This document shows positions 31,795-43,760 of a DNA stretch of 64,000 nucleotides, piece by piece (position 1 is the stretch's first letter; the number at the start of each line of letters is the position of its first letter). Under the pieces are notes generated by a model that saw nothing but the letters and a program-made list of their open reading frames with translations, did not search any database and was not told where the DNA came from. Source of the stretch: Ceriagrion tenellum (lineage: Eukaryota > Arthropoda > Insecta > Odonata > Coenagrionidae); contig OY720635.1 in NCBI GenBank assembly GCA_963169105.1, forward strand, positions 154,643,645 through 154,707,644. The letters run 5' to 3'. Position numbers and translations under genes: made by a program.

Positions 31795-32740
31795 GTTTGG
31801 GTTCATTATTTACATGAATGGCCTAAGTTCTCGAGTTAGCATTAAATTAAGATTATTCGCAGACGATACAGTTATCTACCGTGAAATAAGCGAAGACGCG
31901 GACTTTGAAGTTCTGTCATCTGACTTAAAATAACGCTCATTCGTGATGCAATGACTGGGGGTTAGAATTAAATATCAATAAATGCACCACAGTTCACTTC
32001 CTCCGAAAGTCATCACACAAATGCAACACCTACATTGAGGGTGGAGTAAACATAAAATCTTCAGATACAGTAATAAGCTTGGAATTACCTTAACTTCTGA
32101 TATATCGTGGGGAACACACAAACAAAACATGCGGCACAGCATTAACGAAACTAGGTTTTGTGAAGCATATAATATGAAGGTCCTCGGATGAAAAAGTAAA
32201 AGACAGATACTACTCTGCCCTGGTTAGACCACACCTCGAATACGCCGCGAGCATTTGGGACCCTGGTCAAGAAGATTTAACCAAAAAAATTAATAAAATA
32301 CAAAGAAAGCAGCACGTTTCGTAAAAAGCTGTTACGAGTTAACAAATATGGTTTTACAACTTTTAGAGGCATTAAGGTAGGAGCCCCTAGAGACTCAGAT
32401 GCTGCACACTAGGCTTAGATTGCGTGAGAAATTCAGAACTAGTGTGTTTCAGAGCGACACAGAGAATATTATCATGACGCCACACAACATCACTAGGTCT
32501 GACAGAAGCGATCAAATAAGAGGGATTCTTTGCCGAACGAATAGGTACAAAAACTCTTTCTTTTCGCGCACAATAAGAGACCACAATAAAAACTGAGCTC
32601 CATTAAATACACTCCCATAATACACGTCACCATTTTACCTCCCAAAACCTTACATTTTTACACGGCTGGTGACCTAACACCCCCTGCCACACGCCCATGC
32701 GGCGGCTCGCAGGGTAGTATGTAGATCTAGATGTCGATTC
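31795..32740 (+). pseudogene. LINE (Jockey/CR1-like) reverse transcriptase 3' part
   Basis: Conceptual translation across a few frameshifts and stops reads FIIYMNGLSS, then LRLFADDTVIYREI (the catalytic FADD box, about 31845-31890), then RPHLEYAASIWDPGQEDL, KIQRKAARFVKSCY and the C-terminal NRYKNSFFSRTIRDHN ending at 32596. A 3' UTR containing CTGCCACACGCCCATGCGGCGGC and a GTAGAT-type tail ends near 32740. The same 3' UTR recurs on the minus strand at 36409 and 39258. The fingers domain and endonuclease are missing. It begins about 170 bp after the hAT element. Confidence 0.85.
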
Positions 32741-33284
32741 CGAGCCTAAAATTACTATTCATGGCAATGAAAAAAGATATCTAGTTTTTTTTGGTGGTGA
32801 CTTTCTCTGCACCGTCAACCAGATTTTTAGCATATAAATCAAATAATTTATTAATTTTCAAATAAATATAGAGCTGGCTCCCGCTCGCTCCACAGTAAAT
32901 ATAATTAAATTTATAGTCCGACTACTTAGATAACAAAATTTCCTCTACATATAATGAACGGTAATAACTCGAACGCTTTTTTTAGGACTCTCCACGCTTT
33001 TTCATTCTCAAATTGAGCATCAACTTGCATGGTATGAAATGCGAGTCTTGATGAAATGAGGAAAAAAGTATTTTACAAGTAATATAAATGCCATTTTAAC
33101 AGGGAAAAAAACTGTTCATAAACTACATTAAGAACAAAATCATTGCTATTAACAAAAAACATGGAAGAGGTAAAATATAGCCGCGCGTCAGCTGGTTCAA
33201 GCTGGACGTTTTTTTCCAGGGAAAATACCTGTCCACCAGGTAATGATGTCATTTTTAACCATCTTTTTGTTCATTGCGAAAGCA
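32741..33284. other. Unassigned DNA
   Basis: AT-rich and without recognisable features. Confidence 0.35.
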
Positions 33285-33560
33285 GGATGTCTGTATACAG
33301 ACTTGATGCGTTAGAGATGTGGGTTTGGGTAAGGAAGGAGAGAATTAACTGGAAGGCGAGAAGGACGAACGAGAACGTATTGGACACGGGAAGAGAGGAA
33401 GCTTATTACGGACGCTTGCACGAGGCAGAAGAGATGGATGGAGGACGACGTGAAAGGAGAGGGAACGTTGAAGAGAATAAAAGAGCGGAGGAGACTGAGG
33501 AAGCTTGGAAGAGGAAGGAAAAGGGTGGAAATTGTAGTCGAAATAAGTGAATGCAAACGG
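33285..33560 (+). pseudogene. LINE RT C-terminal fragment
   Basis: Plus-strand translation reads RLDALEMWVWVRKERINW, then KARRTNENVLDTGREE, which fits the conserved EMW.RR...I.W....TNE.VL stretch of RTE/Jockey-type LINEs. It continues as a charged tail through RRERRGNVEE to about 33550. No upstream polymerase motifs are present, so this is a short relic. Confidence 0.65.
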
Positions 33561-33834
33561 TGGTAAGAGAAATTTAAGAGAGATCTATTGGAGGGATGAT
33601 ATACCAGATATTGACAACCTAGGATAAGTACTGTTTAAAAACATACTAATCATCTGGTAGAATACTTGAATTGATTGTTCTAATACTGAAGTGATTTCAC
33701 AACGCATTGGGAGGGCAGCTGTCCTTGCTATCTCTCAGAGGCTCCCCTAAGATTCCGTGCAGTCCGCAAGATTTACATTAATTCAAGAGTCTTCAGCATT
33801 GGTGAGGCGTACCTAAAGTGTGAACACGTTGGTG

Positions 33835-33925
33835 AAAGTTACTTGTCTATTAAAGTGCATGTTGGTGATAACTCGCCCCCTGCCAAACACCCTTGGAGTG
33901 GCTATGAGGGTATGTAGATGCAGAA
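33835..33925 (+). repeat. LINE 3'-tail-like repeat, copy 1
   Basis: Shares GCATGT.GG.GATAA.TC.CC.CCTGCCA..CACCCTTG.....GT and a closing ATGTAGA with 47850-47945. It resembles the 3' UTR ends of the LINE copies elsewhere in the window but is a different subfamily. Confidence 0.55.
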
Positions 33926-34359
33926 ACTCCATTTCGTGGTGGGGGAGGTATGAGTAGTAGGGAGAGTCCCCCGAGTGCACCTCCTTTTCGGTTGGTGCAC
34001 GGCCAAGCGAGAAGTTCCCCTCCCATGGAGAATCGGCAGAGAAGTATCCGCCTCGTGCCGTGCAAACTATCGAGAAGACTGCGACGGAGAATGGACAAAG
34101 AAAAAGCATACCACAAATAAACAAATACGCTGAACATTTTTCAAGACACGGGGAGAAAGTAACATCTTACTAACATAAGAAGGAAATTTCAACGAGAAAA
34201 TTTGGAGACAACAGTGACATGGACAACCCCCAATCCAGACGGACAAAGCTCTTCGGCGGCGGAGCTAGGGGTCGAGAGATTGTGGTATTCAGCCCCTTTT
34301 GATCGACCTTCCTGACGCCTGCCAACCCACGACACCGTTACCGGAGAATGTTACAAAAA

Positions 34360-34515
34360 TAATAATAATAATATTTTTTTTAAATAGGGACTACAAAATA
34401 AAATGATGACAAAAATGAAATACAATTTTAAAAAAATGAATGATGAATAAATAAGGAGATGATGAGAGCATAAAAAGCTGCCCATACAGTACCCTATAAT
34501 AATAATAATAAACTA
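34360..34515 (+). repeat. AAT/ATA microsatellites
   Basis: AATAATAAT runs at about 34360-34373 and 34498-34512, with intervening A-rich DNA. Confidence 0.8.
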
Positions 34516-34534
34516 CCGCTTTCTTCTTCGTCAC

Positions 34535-34770
34535 CTCAGAGGGGCGAGAGCCGCCGCGCTGGGTCAAACCGCGAGATCGGTGGCGCCTCCTCCCGGCCCG
34601 AAGGGGACAGCGCGGCAGTCAAGCTAGTGCGATCGCCGCGCCGCCCGCCGGGGCAACCCAGTTTTAACCGAGAGGCACCTCCCTCCTCCACGTTTGGACA
34701 CGCTCGGCGAGTGGCGGACTGGAAAGCTATCGCGCGCCAACGGCATCATCGGATAAGAGGGTGCAGGTAT
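34535..34770. other. GC-rich island directly upstream of repeat A
   Basis: CpG-rich (for example GCCGCCGCG and GATCGCCGCGCCGCCCGCC) and immediately followed by the repeat A start TTAAGGTGGTTTGAGCG. Confidence 0.6.
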
Positions 34771-34771
34771 T

Positions 34772-35345
34772 AAGTTAAGGTGGTTTGAGCGCGATAGAAT
34801 TTCGAAATAAAATCCATGAATTTGACAGACTATAAAGAAAAACATCTCACCTTTCCGAAGATATCAAAATATTTGTCACTTACCACTCTACTTTTTGAGA
34901 TAATAGCAACCAACGAGCAGCCATTTTTCATGGGAAATGGTACGGGTATGCACTCCAAAGGGACTTCATTTACAAATGTGGAATTACAAACGCATACCTC
35001 TAATCAGTACTTTAAAAGTGAAAAGTTTATGTTTTCTCAAGCAATTTAAAGAATTAATCAATCATTCACCGCAGTATTTTTACCAAATCGCAAACAAGAA
35101 AAACATTCTGAAAGATTTTTTTCCCCTTACGGCTTGAAAAGATTAGTCTAATTGAAGACCAAAGCATTCAAGTGTAGTTAATGATTGGGAACTTAAGTCA
35201 TATTGAACAATATTTTACCACCATTAATATAAAAATGTTTACATCGTGTTACTTACAGCTGTTGAAATTATATAAAATAAAATTCGTATCTGGCTTCGAT
35301 TATGTTAATTGAAAAATCTCGCTCAAGCTATATAAATCGATACCT
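34772..35345 (+). repeat. Repeat A, copy 2, first half
   Basis: Begins AAGGTGGTTTGAGCG. It shares CATGGGAAATGGTACG.GTATGCACTCC and TATGTTTTCTCAA with copy 1. The similarity resumes at 37380-37790, so about 2 kb of SINE and LINE DNA appears to have inserted into this copy. Confidence 0.65.
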
Positions 35346-35603
35346 TCAAGGAATAACCACAATAGAGAATATATATAACAGTGAAGCCGCATGACTGGTA
35401 GTTTGTGTACACAGAAACCCATTAAAAGAAGACATACGATCCACTTTCCGAATTTCCGGCCAAGACGCTAGACAGCCATCCTCAAGAAAGAGGAGAATAG
35501 GAATAATGAGAGGATTGGGAGCGAAAAAGTAGGATTCTCATCCAAAGCATTCAGTTCTACGGGTTGCATTGCAAGCTAAATTATGAAAATGTGCTCCTAA
35601 GAT

Positions 35604-35625
35604 TAGGGGTGGGCAACCCCTGGCA
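35604..35625 (+). repeat. Lone hAT-like terminus
   Basis: TAGGGGTGGGCAACCCCTGG resembles terminal repeats of hAT elements (pattern CAGGGGTGGGCAACC), but no matching inverted end was found nearby. This is a weak call. Confidence 0.3.
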
Positions 35626-35814
35626 CGTGCCAAACGTGAGACGCCGATGAATTATTCCTGGCACGCGAAATGAGTCACTGCCAAATTTATTTGCAATATT
35701 TATGGGACACCTTTCAGCGAGGGTTACAATGCGCAAGCCAGACTATTTCCGAAAAGACGAAATCAATTTTCTGAAGGCTTTAAATAATTCAGTTTGACAT
35801 GCTAAAGGGGTTAG

Positions 35815-36065
35815 GTTTGGACCAGGGGTAGCGTGTTCGACTCCCGCTCAGAGGGTCTTAGGTTCGAGACGGAAGTCCAAGTGACAGAAAAAATTACTGT
35901 GATGGCTGTGGGTTTACACGCCACCCTAACTGACATCTGACTACTGGGAGGCAGCAGTCTCAGGAAAATTCATTCACAGAGCAGATCAAGAAGATCGCAC
36001 CGGTATCAACAGCTTCGGGCGAGAGTTCACGAAATCGGCTGGGGTATTGTGATGTGTAAGGTAAG
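35815..36065 (+). mobile_element. SINE-like sequence
   Basis: A tRNA-like head (GGGGTAGCGTG...CTCCCGCTCAGAGGG) with a degenerate B box, GGTTCGAGACG (about 35871-35881). The body extends to about 36065 and ends in a GTGATGTGTAAGGTAAG tail. It differs from the two GGCGGCGG-type SINEs. It lies within the interruption of repeat A copy 2. Confidence 0.5.
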
Positions 36066-36408
36066 ATCTCTCTAGAAGACGTAGCCCAATATTCTAACTA
36101 TAAATGACATGATGGCATTCCTCCCGGTTAAATATTCTGGAGGTAAAATGGTTCTCCAATGGACTACGAGGAGGTTTGCTTGTTCCACAGGGTTGGCCGA
36201 TTTTCGCACGCGCTCTTTAATTACCCGCCCTTGCTTATTAATCTATTTTCAAGCGATGAATCTCGACACATGATCATATTGAATCCCTGATATAACTTTA
36301 AGTTGGAAGCGGAAATTGTTCTCCAGTTAGCGCCGCACGGGAGGAATTCCTTAAATGCGAACGGTACGTATGCTCACATATCTCACGCCGTTTTCCTTGT
36401 CGCGCCAC

Positions 36409-37045
36409 GATCTACATCTACATGATACCCTTCGAGCCGCCGCATGGGCGTGTGGCAGGGGGTGTTAGGTCACCAGCCGTGTAAAGATGTAAGTTTTTTG
36501 GAGATGAAATGGTGATATGAATTACAGGAGTGTATTTAGTGGAGCTTAATTTTTATTGTGGTCACTTATTATTCGCGGAAAGAACGAGTTCTTGTACCTA
36601 TCTGTTCGGCAGTGTATCTCTCATATTTTATCGCATCTGTCAGACCTGGAGATGTAGTGAGGAGCCATGATAATATTGTCTACGTCGCTCTGAAAAATAT
36701 CAGTTCTGAATTTATCAAGCAACCTAAGCCTAGCGTGTACCCTCCGAGTCTTTAGGGACTCCCACCTCAGTCCCTCTAAAAGTTGTGAGACACTATATGT
36801 ACGCTCGTAGCAGTTTTTAACGAAGCGCGCTGCTTCCCTTTGTATTTAATTGACTTTTTTTGAAGAAATCTATTTGACCAGGGTCCCAAATGCTCGCGGC
36901 GTGTTCGAGGTGTGGCCTAACCAGAGCGAAGTGGCATCTCTTTGACTCTTTCATCCGAGGACCTTCCTATTATACGTTTAACAAAACCTAGTTTCTTTAA
37001 TGCTGCGCCACATATGTTCTGTATGTGTAATCCCCACGATATCAC
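36409..37045 (-). pseudogene. LINE (Jockey/CR1-like) 3' fragment, minus strand
   Basis: Reverse complement of the same family as 31795-32740. It has the identical 3' UTR core (GGGCGTGTGGCAGGGGGTGT at about 36447-36466), the TACATCTACAT tail at 36412, and coding relics equivalent to RPHLEYAA.IWDPG and KQR.AARFVK. Stops and frameshifts are present. Confidence 0.8.
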
Positions 37046-37379
37046 GGCAACCCCACCGGTCAATCGACTGGCTGCTCGCTGGACAGTTTCCAGGGGCGTC
37101 GATCACAAATCGTAGCTCACTGACAAATAAACACGATCATACCTTACTCTTTGCTTCGGAACCAAACCCTCTCGCCCAATCCTCGCCTCCACCCCCGTGC
37201 CTTAAACGTGCCACACACTAAGTAGTGAACACATGTTCGGGCGAAATATTAGCTAAATTTGAGATTGTTGCAGTTTTACAGGTTTTTCACTAGACACATT
37301 TACGCGGAAATTTGCATTCACGATATGAACAGTTAAAGAAAAGAAAAAAATATTCCTCATACTTAATTTTTTTTAAAAA

Positions 37380-37790
37380 TTAAGTGCTTTTTAAACGTAT
37401 TTCTTTGTAGAGCATTACATATATATCGTAAACATTGAATTTAAAACGCTCAAATTATCTGCCAAACAAGAAAAAAATCTATCTTTATAATAAAAATAAA
37501 TATCAAGGTGTCACGCAGAGTCCAATTTTCGAAAAAAATACAAAAATAAAATTTTTGGCAAATGTCAACTATTGCGCCGATAACTTCAATGATGACATGC
37601 TATCTTCAAGGAGAGAAACTTTCATACATAATCCCTGTCTTTCCATTACAGCCTGAGTGTTGAGTCTATACGCATAAACATGTGAAATGAAGTAAAATAT
37701 ATGCTTCAAGACTTTTTTTCGACAAGCATAAAAATTATTGAAACGTGACCTTAATGACCCACGATTACTGCTTCACTCACACTTCGAGAA
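37380..37790 (+). repeat. Repeat A, copy 2, second half
   Basis: Collinear with about 18110-18450, including GCCGATAACTTCA.T and TGACCCACGATTAC. Confidence 0.55.
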
Positions 37791-38415
37791 CAGTAAAACG
37801 TCTCGCGAAAGAAGGCGAGGAATCCCGCTCAATTTTAAGCTTGTTTTTGTTTTTTAAGTTGTACATACATACAAGGAAATTCCTGTAGAGAAGAACCACG
37901 AATTACATTCCAAAATAATTAGAATGCACGTAGGTCGCTGACCCTGGTGCGTTCGAAGGAAAATTGCACTCAATTATTGAAGAGGCTGCACTACATATAA
38001 TCATCCAAGAGTCTAGGTGAAGCCGCTTCCGCCATGATGAGCGTCTGTATAATACCATCTGAGCAATAAGCATATTTGTCTACAAGTTTGGCACTTGTAA
38101 AATGTAGAATTATGCAGAAATAGGGATAATATCAGTTGAGATGAGAGGAAAATATACATTAATCTCCTACTTCCCATCTGAAGCAGAAATAGGCATTTGG
38201 GAGCAATGAAAAGCACATCGTATGTTATGGAGGCCCTATGCTACAGCTATCATCTTCCAAATTAAAGAAATACACACAGATATTTCAATTTAAAAGAGAA
38301 AACAATTACTCGTTGTTGGAACATCCACGATCCACGATCTCATGCAGCAATCACAGGGGCTAGGGACTCGCAGTACGGCGGTAATACCTTCGCCTGAAGT
38401 TCACTTCTGTTTAAC
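37791..38415. other. Unassigned DNA
   Basis: No gene or repeat assigned. Confidence 0.35.
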
Positions 38416-38417
38416 TA

Positions 38418-39098
38418 CAGTAGAGCGTCAATAATCCGGACGTCAAAAATCCGGATTCACATCCGGCGAAAAATAAGTTGAAGTGAATTCAATGTACATA
38501 TTTGTCAAAAGAGTTGATGCGAGACTCGGCGGGGTCGTCGACCGCTACAATATAATTGTTTGAGCCGTTCGCGCCTAAGATTATTGTTGTTATCCGAAGG
38601 AGCCGCTAGAGGCACTGCTACACCGATCGCAGGAGACGAGCAGCGGCGTGCCACCTCACACTTGGACGGGAGCAGTCAACCCAGGCAGTCACAAGTCTCG
38701 AGGCAGTCGCCTAGTCACCTGGGAACCCGTCACGTAGTCTTGTCATTCTTTGTATCTCCAAATTCTTGTCCATCTGGAGGAAATAAATTCTTAAGTAATT
38801 CGTAACTAGTCATTTCGGTTCCGATATCCTGTGACCAATTAAAGCGCAGTATCGTCCGAACAATAATGATTTATCAAAATACTACGTAATAAGATCATAT
38901 TTTTTAATGGTTTTTGTTTATCTGCTCTAATTATTTAACTACAGTACAAAGGTGAAATACTGTTTTCACGGTTTTTACCAGTTTCTTGATGTTTAAGGCA
39001 TCAAACAACCTTTTTTTTGTTCTGTTAAAAAATCCGGACTTTTTGATAATCCGTACAGGGTCCGGTAACAATTGATCCGGATGATCGACGCTCTACTG
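38418..39098. mobile_element. pogo/Tigger-type non-autonomous element
   Basis: A 681-bp element flanked by TA on both sides (38416-38417 and 39099-39100). Termini are inverted: CAGTAGAGCGTCAATAATCC at the left and its imperfect complement GGATGATCGACGCTCTACTG at the right, with further ATCCGGA motifs inside. The TIR style fits the pogo/Tigger branch of Tc1/mariner. No transposase is encoded; the internal 81-codon frame starts at TTG and is not recognised. Confidence 0.85.
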
Positions 39099-39257
39099 TA
39101 TCTATATCTGTGTATTAATTTTGTAGCGTGTCAGTCATTCTGTATCCGTTTTGTTTCTTTCTCTGTCAATTTTTGAGCTAGAAGAGTGAGGTTTGGTGCG
39201 TTGAATGTGGAATCTCTGTCTTCGTGATTTCTCAGTAGTTTTGGATTTTTATTGAGC

Positions 39258-39450
39258 GTGTGGCAGGGGGTGTTAGGTCACCAACCGTGCAAAGGTGTAA
39301 GATATTTGGAGATGAAATGGAGACATGAATTAAAATGAGTGTATTTAGTTAGTTTAAATAAGATCCAAAAGAGCGGCTGCTTGGGCGTGTGGCAGGGGGT
39401 ATTAGGTTACCAGCCGTGCAAAGGTGTAATTTATTTGGAGATGAAATAGA
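39258..39450 (-). repeat. Two LINE 3'-UTR tails in tandem (minus)
   Basis: Segments 39258-39355 and 39368-39450 each begin GCGTGTGGCAGGGGGT.TTAGGT and continue ...GTGCAAAGGTGTAA.TTATTTGGAGATGAAAT. This is the 3' UTR of the LINE family at 36409 and 31795. Two short copies head-to-tail suggest successive truncated insertions or local duplication. Confidence 0.75.
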
Positions 39451-39669
39451 TCATTTTTGGGTTGTGGTTGCAACAACTAGATGCTGGGAAACACAGTGAC
39501 AAGGGAGAAAGGCCACAAGGGAGAGTGGAAGAGTGTAAAGGTTGAAACAAAAGAAACCCACAGTCCTCTCCTATTCAAATGGCTTTAAAAACAACAAAGG
39601 AGAACAGTGGATGAAAAAAAAACATTTTCACCGAGGAGCTATTTTTAGACTAGGAAACTTACCCCTAGA

Positions 39670-39741
39670 GCCCCAGAGCTGATAGCTCTGGGGCGGGCTC
39701 TGGGCAGCTAGCCTGCTCACGGAGTGAGCAGGCTAGCTGCC
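39670..39741. repeat. Paired perfect palindromes
   Basis: A hairpin with an 11-bp stem and GAT loop (39670-39694) is followed 8 bp later by a perfect 18-bp stem with GGA loop (39703-39720 / 39724-39741, arm GGCAGCTAGCCTGCTCAC). They lie at the edge of the following GC-rich island. Confidence 0.85.
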
Positions 39742-39754
39742 TGCTAGTATACTC

Positions 39755-40300
39755 TTAAAGTATATACGTGGAAAGGGGGCGTTAGGAGTAGCAACGCCCC
39801 CGCATCTCCCCTTTCCCCGCCCGGATTGCAACGCGTGACGCACGCCGCCTTCCAGCCACAGGTCGTCACGCGGCGGAATTCCCGCGGGGTGTGATACGGG
39901 GTCGGGTCGTACCCCTCCCCCATCCTTACGGCGCGCGTCACTCCTCGTCAGGAGGGTGAGGAGGGGAGAGGGAAGGGAGGGGAAGAAGGAGGGAGCAGGG
40001 TGCGGGTGGGGCACGTGAGACGACGCTTTGAACTCTGGGAGCAACATTCATTGCGATTTCCGCTGAGCACTCTCAAGATGGAAGGTGGGCATTCATCATT
40101 TTTTTCTCGGAGGAATCTTTTAAATTTTTATTTCTTGCCTACGCCATCGCATTCAATCCTGAGGCGGACCCCATTACGGAGAGAAAGCCTGTGGTCCAAA
40201 GGGATGGGTGGGTGGGCCGGCAATACGGCGTCCCCCTTCCCCCGATATCCAAGGCGACGCCCCCAGTCATCCCCCCCCTCACAGACATTCGGGAGAGAGT
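39755..40300. other. GC-rich island
   Basis: GC-rich with G-run and C-run stretches on alternating strands. Several short frames overlap on both strands, with no domain. Confidence 0.55.
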
Positions 40301-40451
40301 GATAAAGGGGGTGATGGATGCATGTAACAGCAAAAACAAATTTAGACGCGATCCGCTTGAAGCAGGTGGCGCACCATGTATGGCAACCAGGAGACCCTCA
40401 AGCCAGAGACTTGAAACCGGCCGTGTTGGGTGGCAAGCTCTGGGTGCTTAA

Positions 40452-41185
40452 ATAAATCTAATAGTTAATTAACCACTTGAATATTTGATTATTAAATTCT
40501 TGCCATCAATTTATTATTTTTAATAAATATTATTTCATTTAATGTTTAATAAAAAATACACTCATACAAAAGTGGGGGTCACTATGTTACTAAGGGATTT
40601 TTTTTACAAATATTTGTGCCGCTCTTCATTATAAATGGGCCATTCTCATTGGTTACGCCATATTCCACGGCTCACCAATAAAGAAGAGGAACCGAAGATT
40701 ACAGTCACTGACCTGAGGGTTTCTCCGGCAACCCTGGGGGAGGCTCCACCGCCATTGTTTAAATGGCGAGTTTTGATTAAATATTTTACCTGTAGAAAAC
40801 CTAAATGTAAGTACATATTATATAGATTATTCCAGGAATATATTTGTAACGGATACTCTTTGTATAGTTATAGAAGCCGACTGAGGCGCCAATTGTACGC
40901 AATTATCGCGTGTTGACTTCAATTTCAATAGTTAATCACAAGCCAAAATAAATAAAGCGTTGAGATTCCAGCGTTTTATTCGCTTTTTCAGGTGTTTTTC
41001 CTTCTTAAAAACAGCTTCCCTAGCCAGCATTTGCTTCCTGGACTATCTCCAAGACCCTCGCTACCCTTCATCTCCTCATATCCAAACTCAACATTTTTCC
41101 TGCCTTAACCTGTGACTTTGCCAATTCCCTCTCCCCAACTACATACAAAATCATGTATATATAGTGGAAAATGTTGTAAATACAC
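40452..41185. other. Unassigned DNA; C/T-rich tail possibly Penelope-like
   Basis: The part from about 41020 has the same pyrimidine-rich style, including CAATTCCCTCTCCCC, as the stretch before the motif at 54913. It may be 3' sequence of a Penelope-like element. No ORF is recognised. Confidence 0.35.
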
Positions 41186-41211
41186 CTGATGATGCTACTC
41201 TGCGGCGAAAT
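41186..41211 (+). other. Hammerhead-like / Penelope-type terminal motif
   Basis: CTGATGATGC...GCGGCGAAATC contains an exact CTGATGA box and a CGAAA box around a short weak stem (TGC/GCG). Of the six motif copies, this and the 54913 copy keep the canonical CTGATGA. Confidence 0.45.
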
Positions 41212-43244
41212 CGGTGAAGTCAATAGATCTAATACCATGTGGAATTGCAGTATTAACTCTTCTATCCCTGATATCAAAGAATTCTACCAAGTAAGGTCCA
41301 AAACTATCTCCTACAGTATTACAGCTAATGGAAAATTGACAAATTTCGGTAATCAATGCCTCATTACACAACATTCCTGGAGTTTCACAGGCATTTCTTG
41401 GACTTCATACAACTGTGCGACTTACATAATTGATAAATATATATTTATAAAGAATATAAAGCTGCAACATCGTAGAATCGATACATCAATTACATGCAAC
41501 GCATAAGGTTATCCATTTTCCTAGACGTACGAGACGTGGTCAGTAGTATTCCGATCACTATTCCCGCCAGCCCAAGTCGATGGATCTGAATACTCAATGT
41601 TTAGAGAATTGAACCGACCCACGTGGCTGATGTTTTCTCCAATGTCCGGTACGAAGAGGCCCGCGGATTGAAATCGTGGACCCAGCGTAGTCCGTCCACG
41701 AATCGCCTCACCTTCACCACTGAGTATCAACGGGGGTAAAAACTTCATGCCAAGTCAACCAATGAGGATATATTGCGTATTACGATTTAAATACATTGAT
41801 AGACGTTTGATAAATAATATTCGCTGTTCACTGAATGGTAAAAAGTACTGCAGACTAATTGTTCAGTAAATACTATATCTCATACGGTACCGCATACTAC
41901 ACTTGCGATACACATTCACACAATCTCTGGAAACTCGACAACAGATTTTACTTAGCATATACATATTAGAAAGTTTAGAATAAATGTTATGTGAGGCTGA
42001 GCATGTACTGGATTCGGTGTAATCGAGCATGTATCCAGTATGTAGACTTTAATATGGATGTAATTGCAATTGGGAAATCAATTAACAACATTCACAGGTC
42101 AAGGAAGCACTCGTGCGAGAATGAGGAGAGGGAGGAGACACCTGATCCAAGAAGTGAAGGAAGTTTTTCACTTCTGAATCAGCACTCCGACCCGAGTTTG
42201 ATTTGATATCGTATCGCACGGATGACTTTCTTCCGAGAATGAGATTCGTGAGCGTGCATCGTCAATCTTCTGATATACAGTCACATATATACTTTTGACT
42301 TCGCTGCCGGAACCAAGCACAAACGGAAAATGCGCACGCCTTGGACCAAAAGGTTTCGAGACTGACGTCAGGGATGGGGAGAGGGGTCACGTGCGATGGG
42401 GATAGGGACACGTGATCACGCGACTCGAGCAGAATAAGGGGAGGGAGAAATGTTGACTGGGGTGAACGGGCGGGGTCTCTGCATGCCTGTCCGAATTAAA
42501 AAAAAAGAGTGATTAATGCGTGGTTAAAGAAAACGAAATCGTTTTACCGATTATCCTTTTTTTTATCAAGACGTCCAAGGGACGTCAGCAACAATATTGG
42601 TTACTGTCTTAAATCATCCGGGAAATAGGAATCAATGGGCACCTTCCATTCGCTCTAGTGCGCCAATCTCTTCTCAACACAACAACGCACTTGCCGTCAA
42701 TTCGTCGAAAAGACCCTGCGCACAACTAGGTAGCACACTTCTGAAAAGACCCGCAGCAAAGTTGAATTGGCACCAAACAACAAAAGAACGTCGATAAAGG
42801 CAACTGTGATTGTTATTAAATTTGTTGATTTTCATGAAAGACATCACAATAGCATATCGCAAGGCTTTTAATAACTTTGTGATATAGTCTTCCGTTTTTC
42901 AGTGCTTCTAAATAATTAAAAAGATTTACACAAATCATTACGCTGTGACTAATCCATCCATCCATGGCGGCAGGTTAGGAGAGAACTGGACACGGAAGAC
43001 GACGATCGGAAGCATGCCGCTACCTCTCTCTCCCTCGATTGACATTCACTCTCCGAGAGAGAGCCTCGAGCATTCCGAACCTGAAATTCAAGTATTCATG
43101 ATGATAAAGTGGGATCTACGCCCTACCCTTAAGATTGGGAAAGAATGGACCACACGACCAAAACCAACCTATACAGTACAATTAAGTTTGACCCATTGAT
43201 GCCACCATCTGTGGAGCTTAATGTATTAAATAATATAATGTTTT
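41212..43244. other. Unassigned DNA
   Basis: Includes a G-rich patch at 42365-42480. The segment 42945-43100 has no recognisable product. Confidence 0.35.
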
Positions 43245-43760
43245 CAGGTAGTTTGAGCGAGACATCCTTTCTCGTCGGATTCATTGGATTTCGCCTTACC
43301 ATAGAGAAAAACATTTCACCTTTCCAAAGATAGCAAAATATCAGCAACTTACCGCACTATTTTTCGAGATGTTAGACAAAAAATACCATCTATTTTCCTT
43401 GGAAAAAGCTACGGGTGTGTACCCCGGAGGGACTTAGTTCCAAAATTAAGGAATGTATAACGTAGATCCTGCCACAAATTTATCAAAGTGCAGTAAATAT
43501 TAACCCTACTATTTTAAAAATAAATCGATTACTCACCTAACTAATTTTATAGAATTATTATTAAAACAATTTGGGGTTAAAGGCGTTTACAGCGTAAAGA
43601 TATAAACGAGTCAAGTCAAAGACTTACGTTTCCATATTTGTTTAATTACGGACAATATCAGCCACATAAAACAGAATTCTTGTGCCATTTATATAATACA
43701 TACACTTCATACGCTATGTACCCAAAGCCGCTGTATGCATGCAATCAAACTCATTGAAAT
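43245..43760 (+). repeat. Repeat A, copy 3
   Basis: Begins AGGTAGTTTGAGCGAGACAT. It shares ACATTTCACCTTTCC(A/G)AAGATA.CAAAATAT with copy 2 and GAGTCAAGTCAAAGACTTA with copy 1. Confidence 0.6.

Noticed and set aside
33143..33550. Host gene of 135 codons
   Set aside because: The central part is a LINE polymerase tail (EMW...TNENVL), so the frame is a retrotransposon relic.
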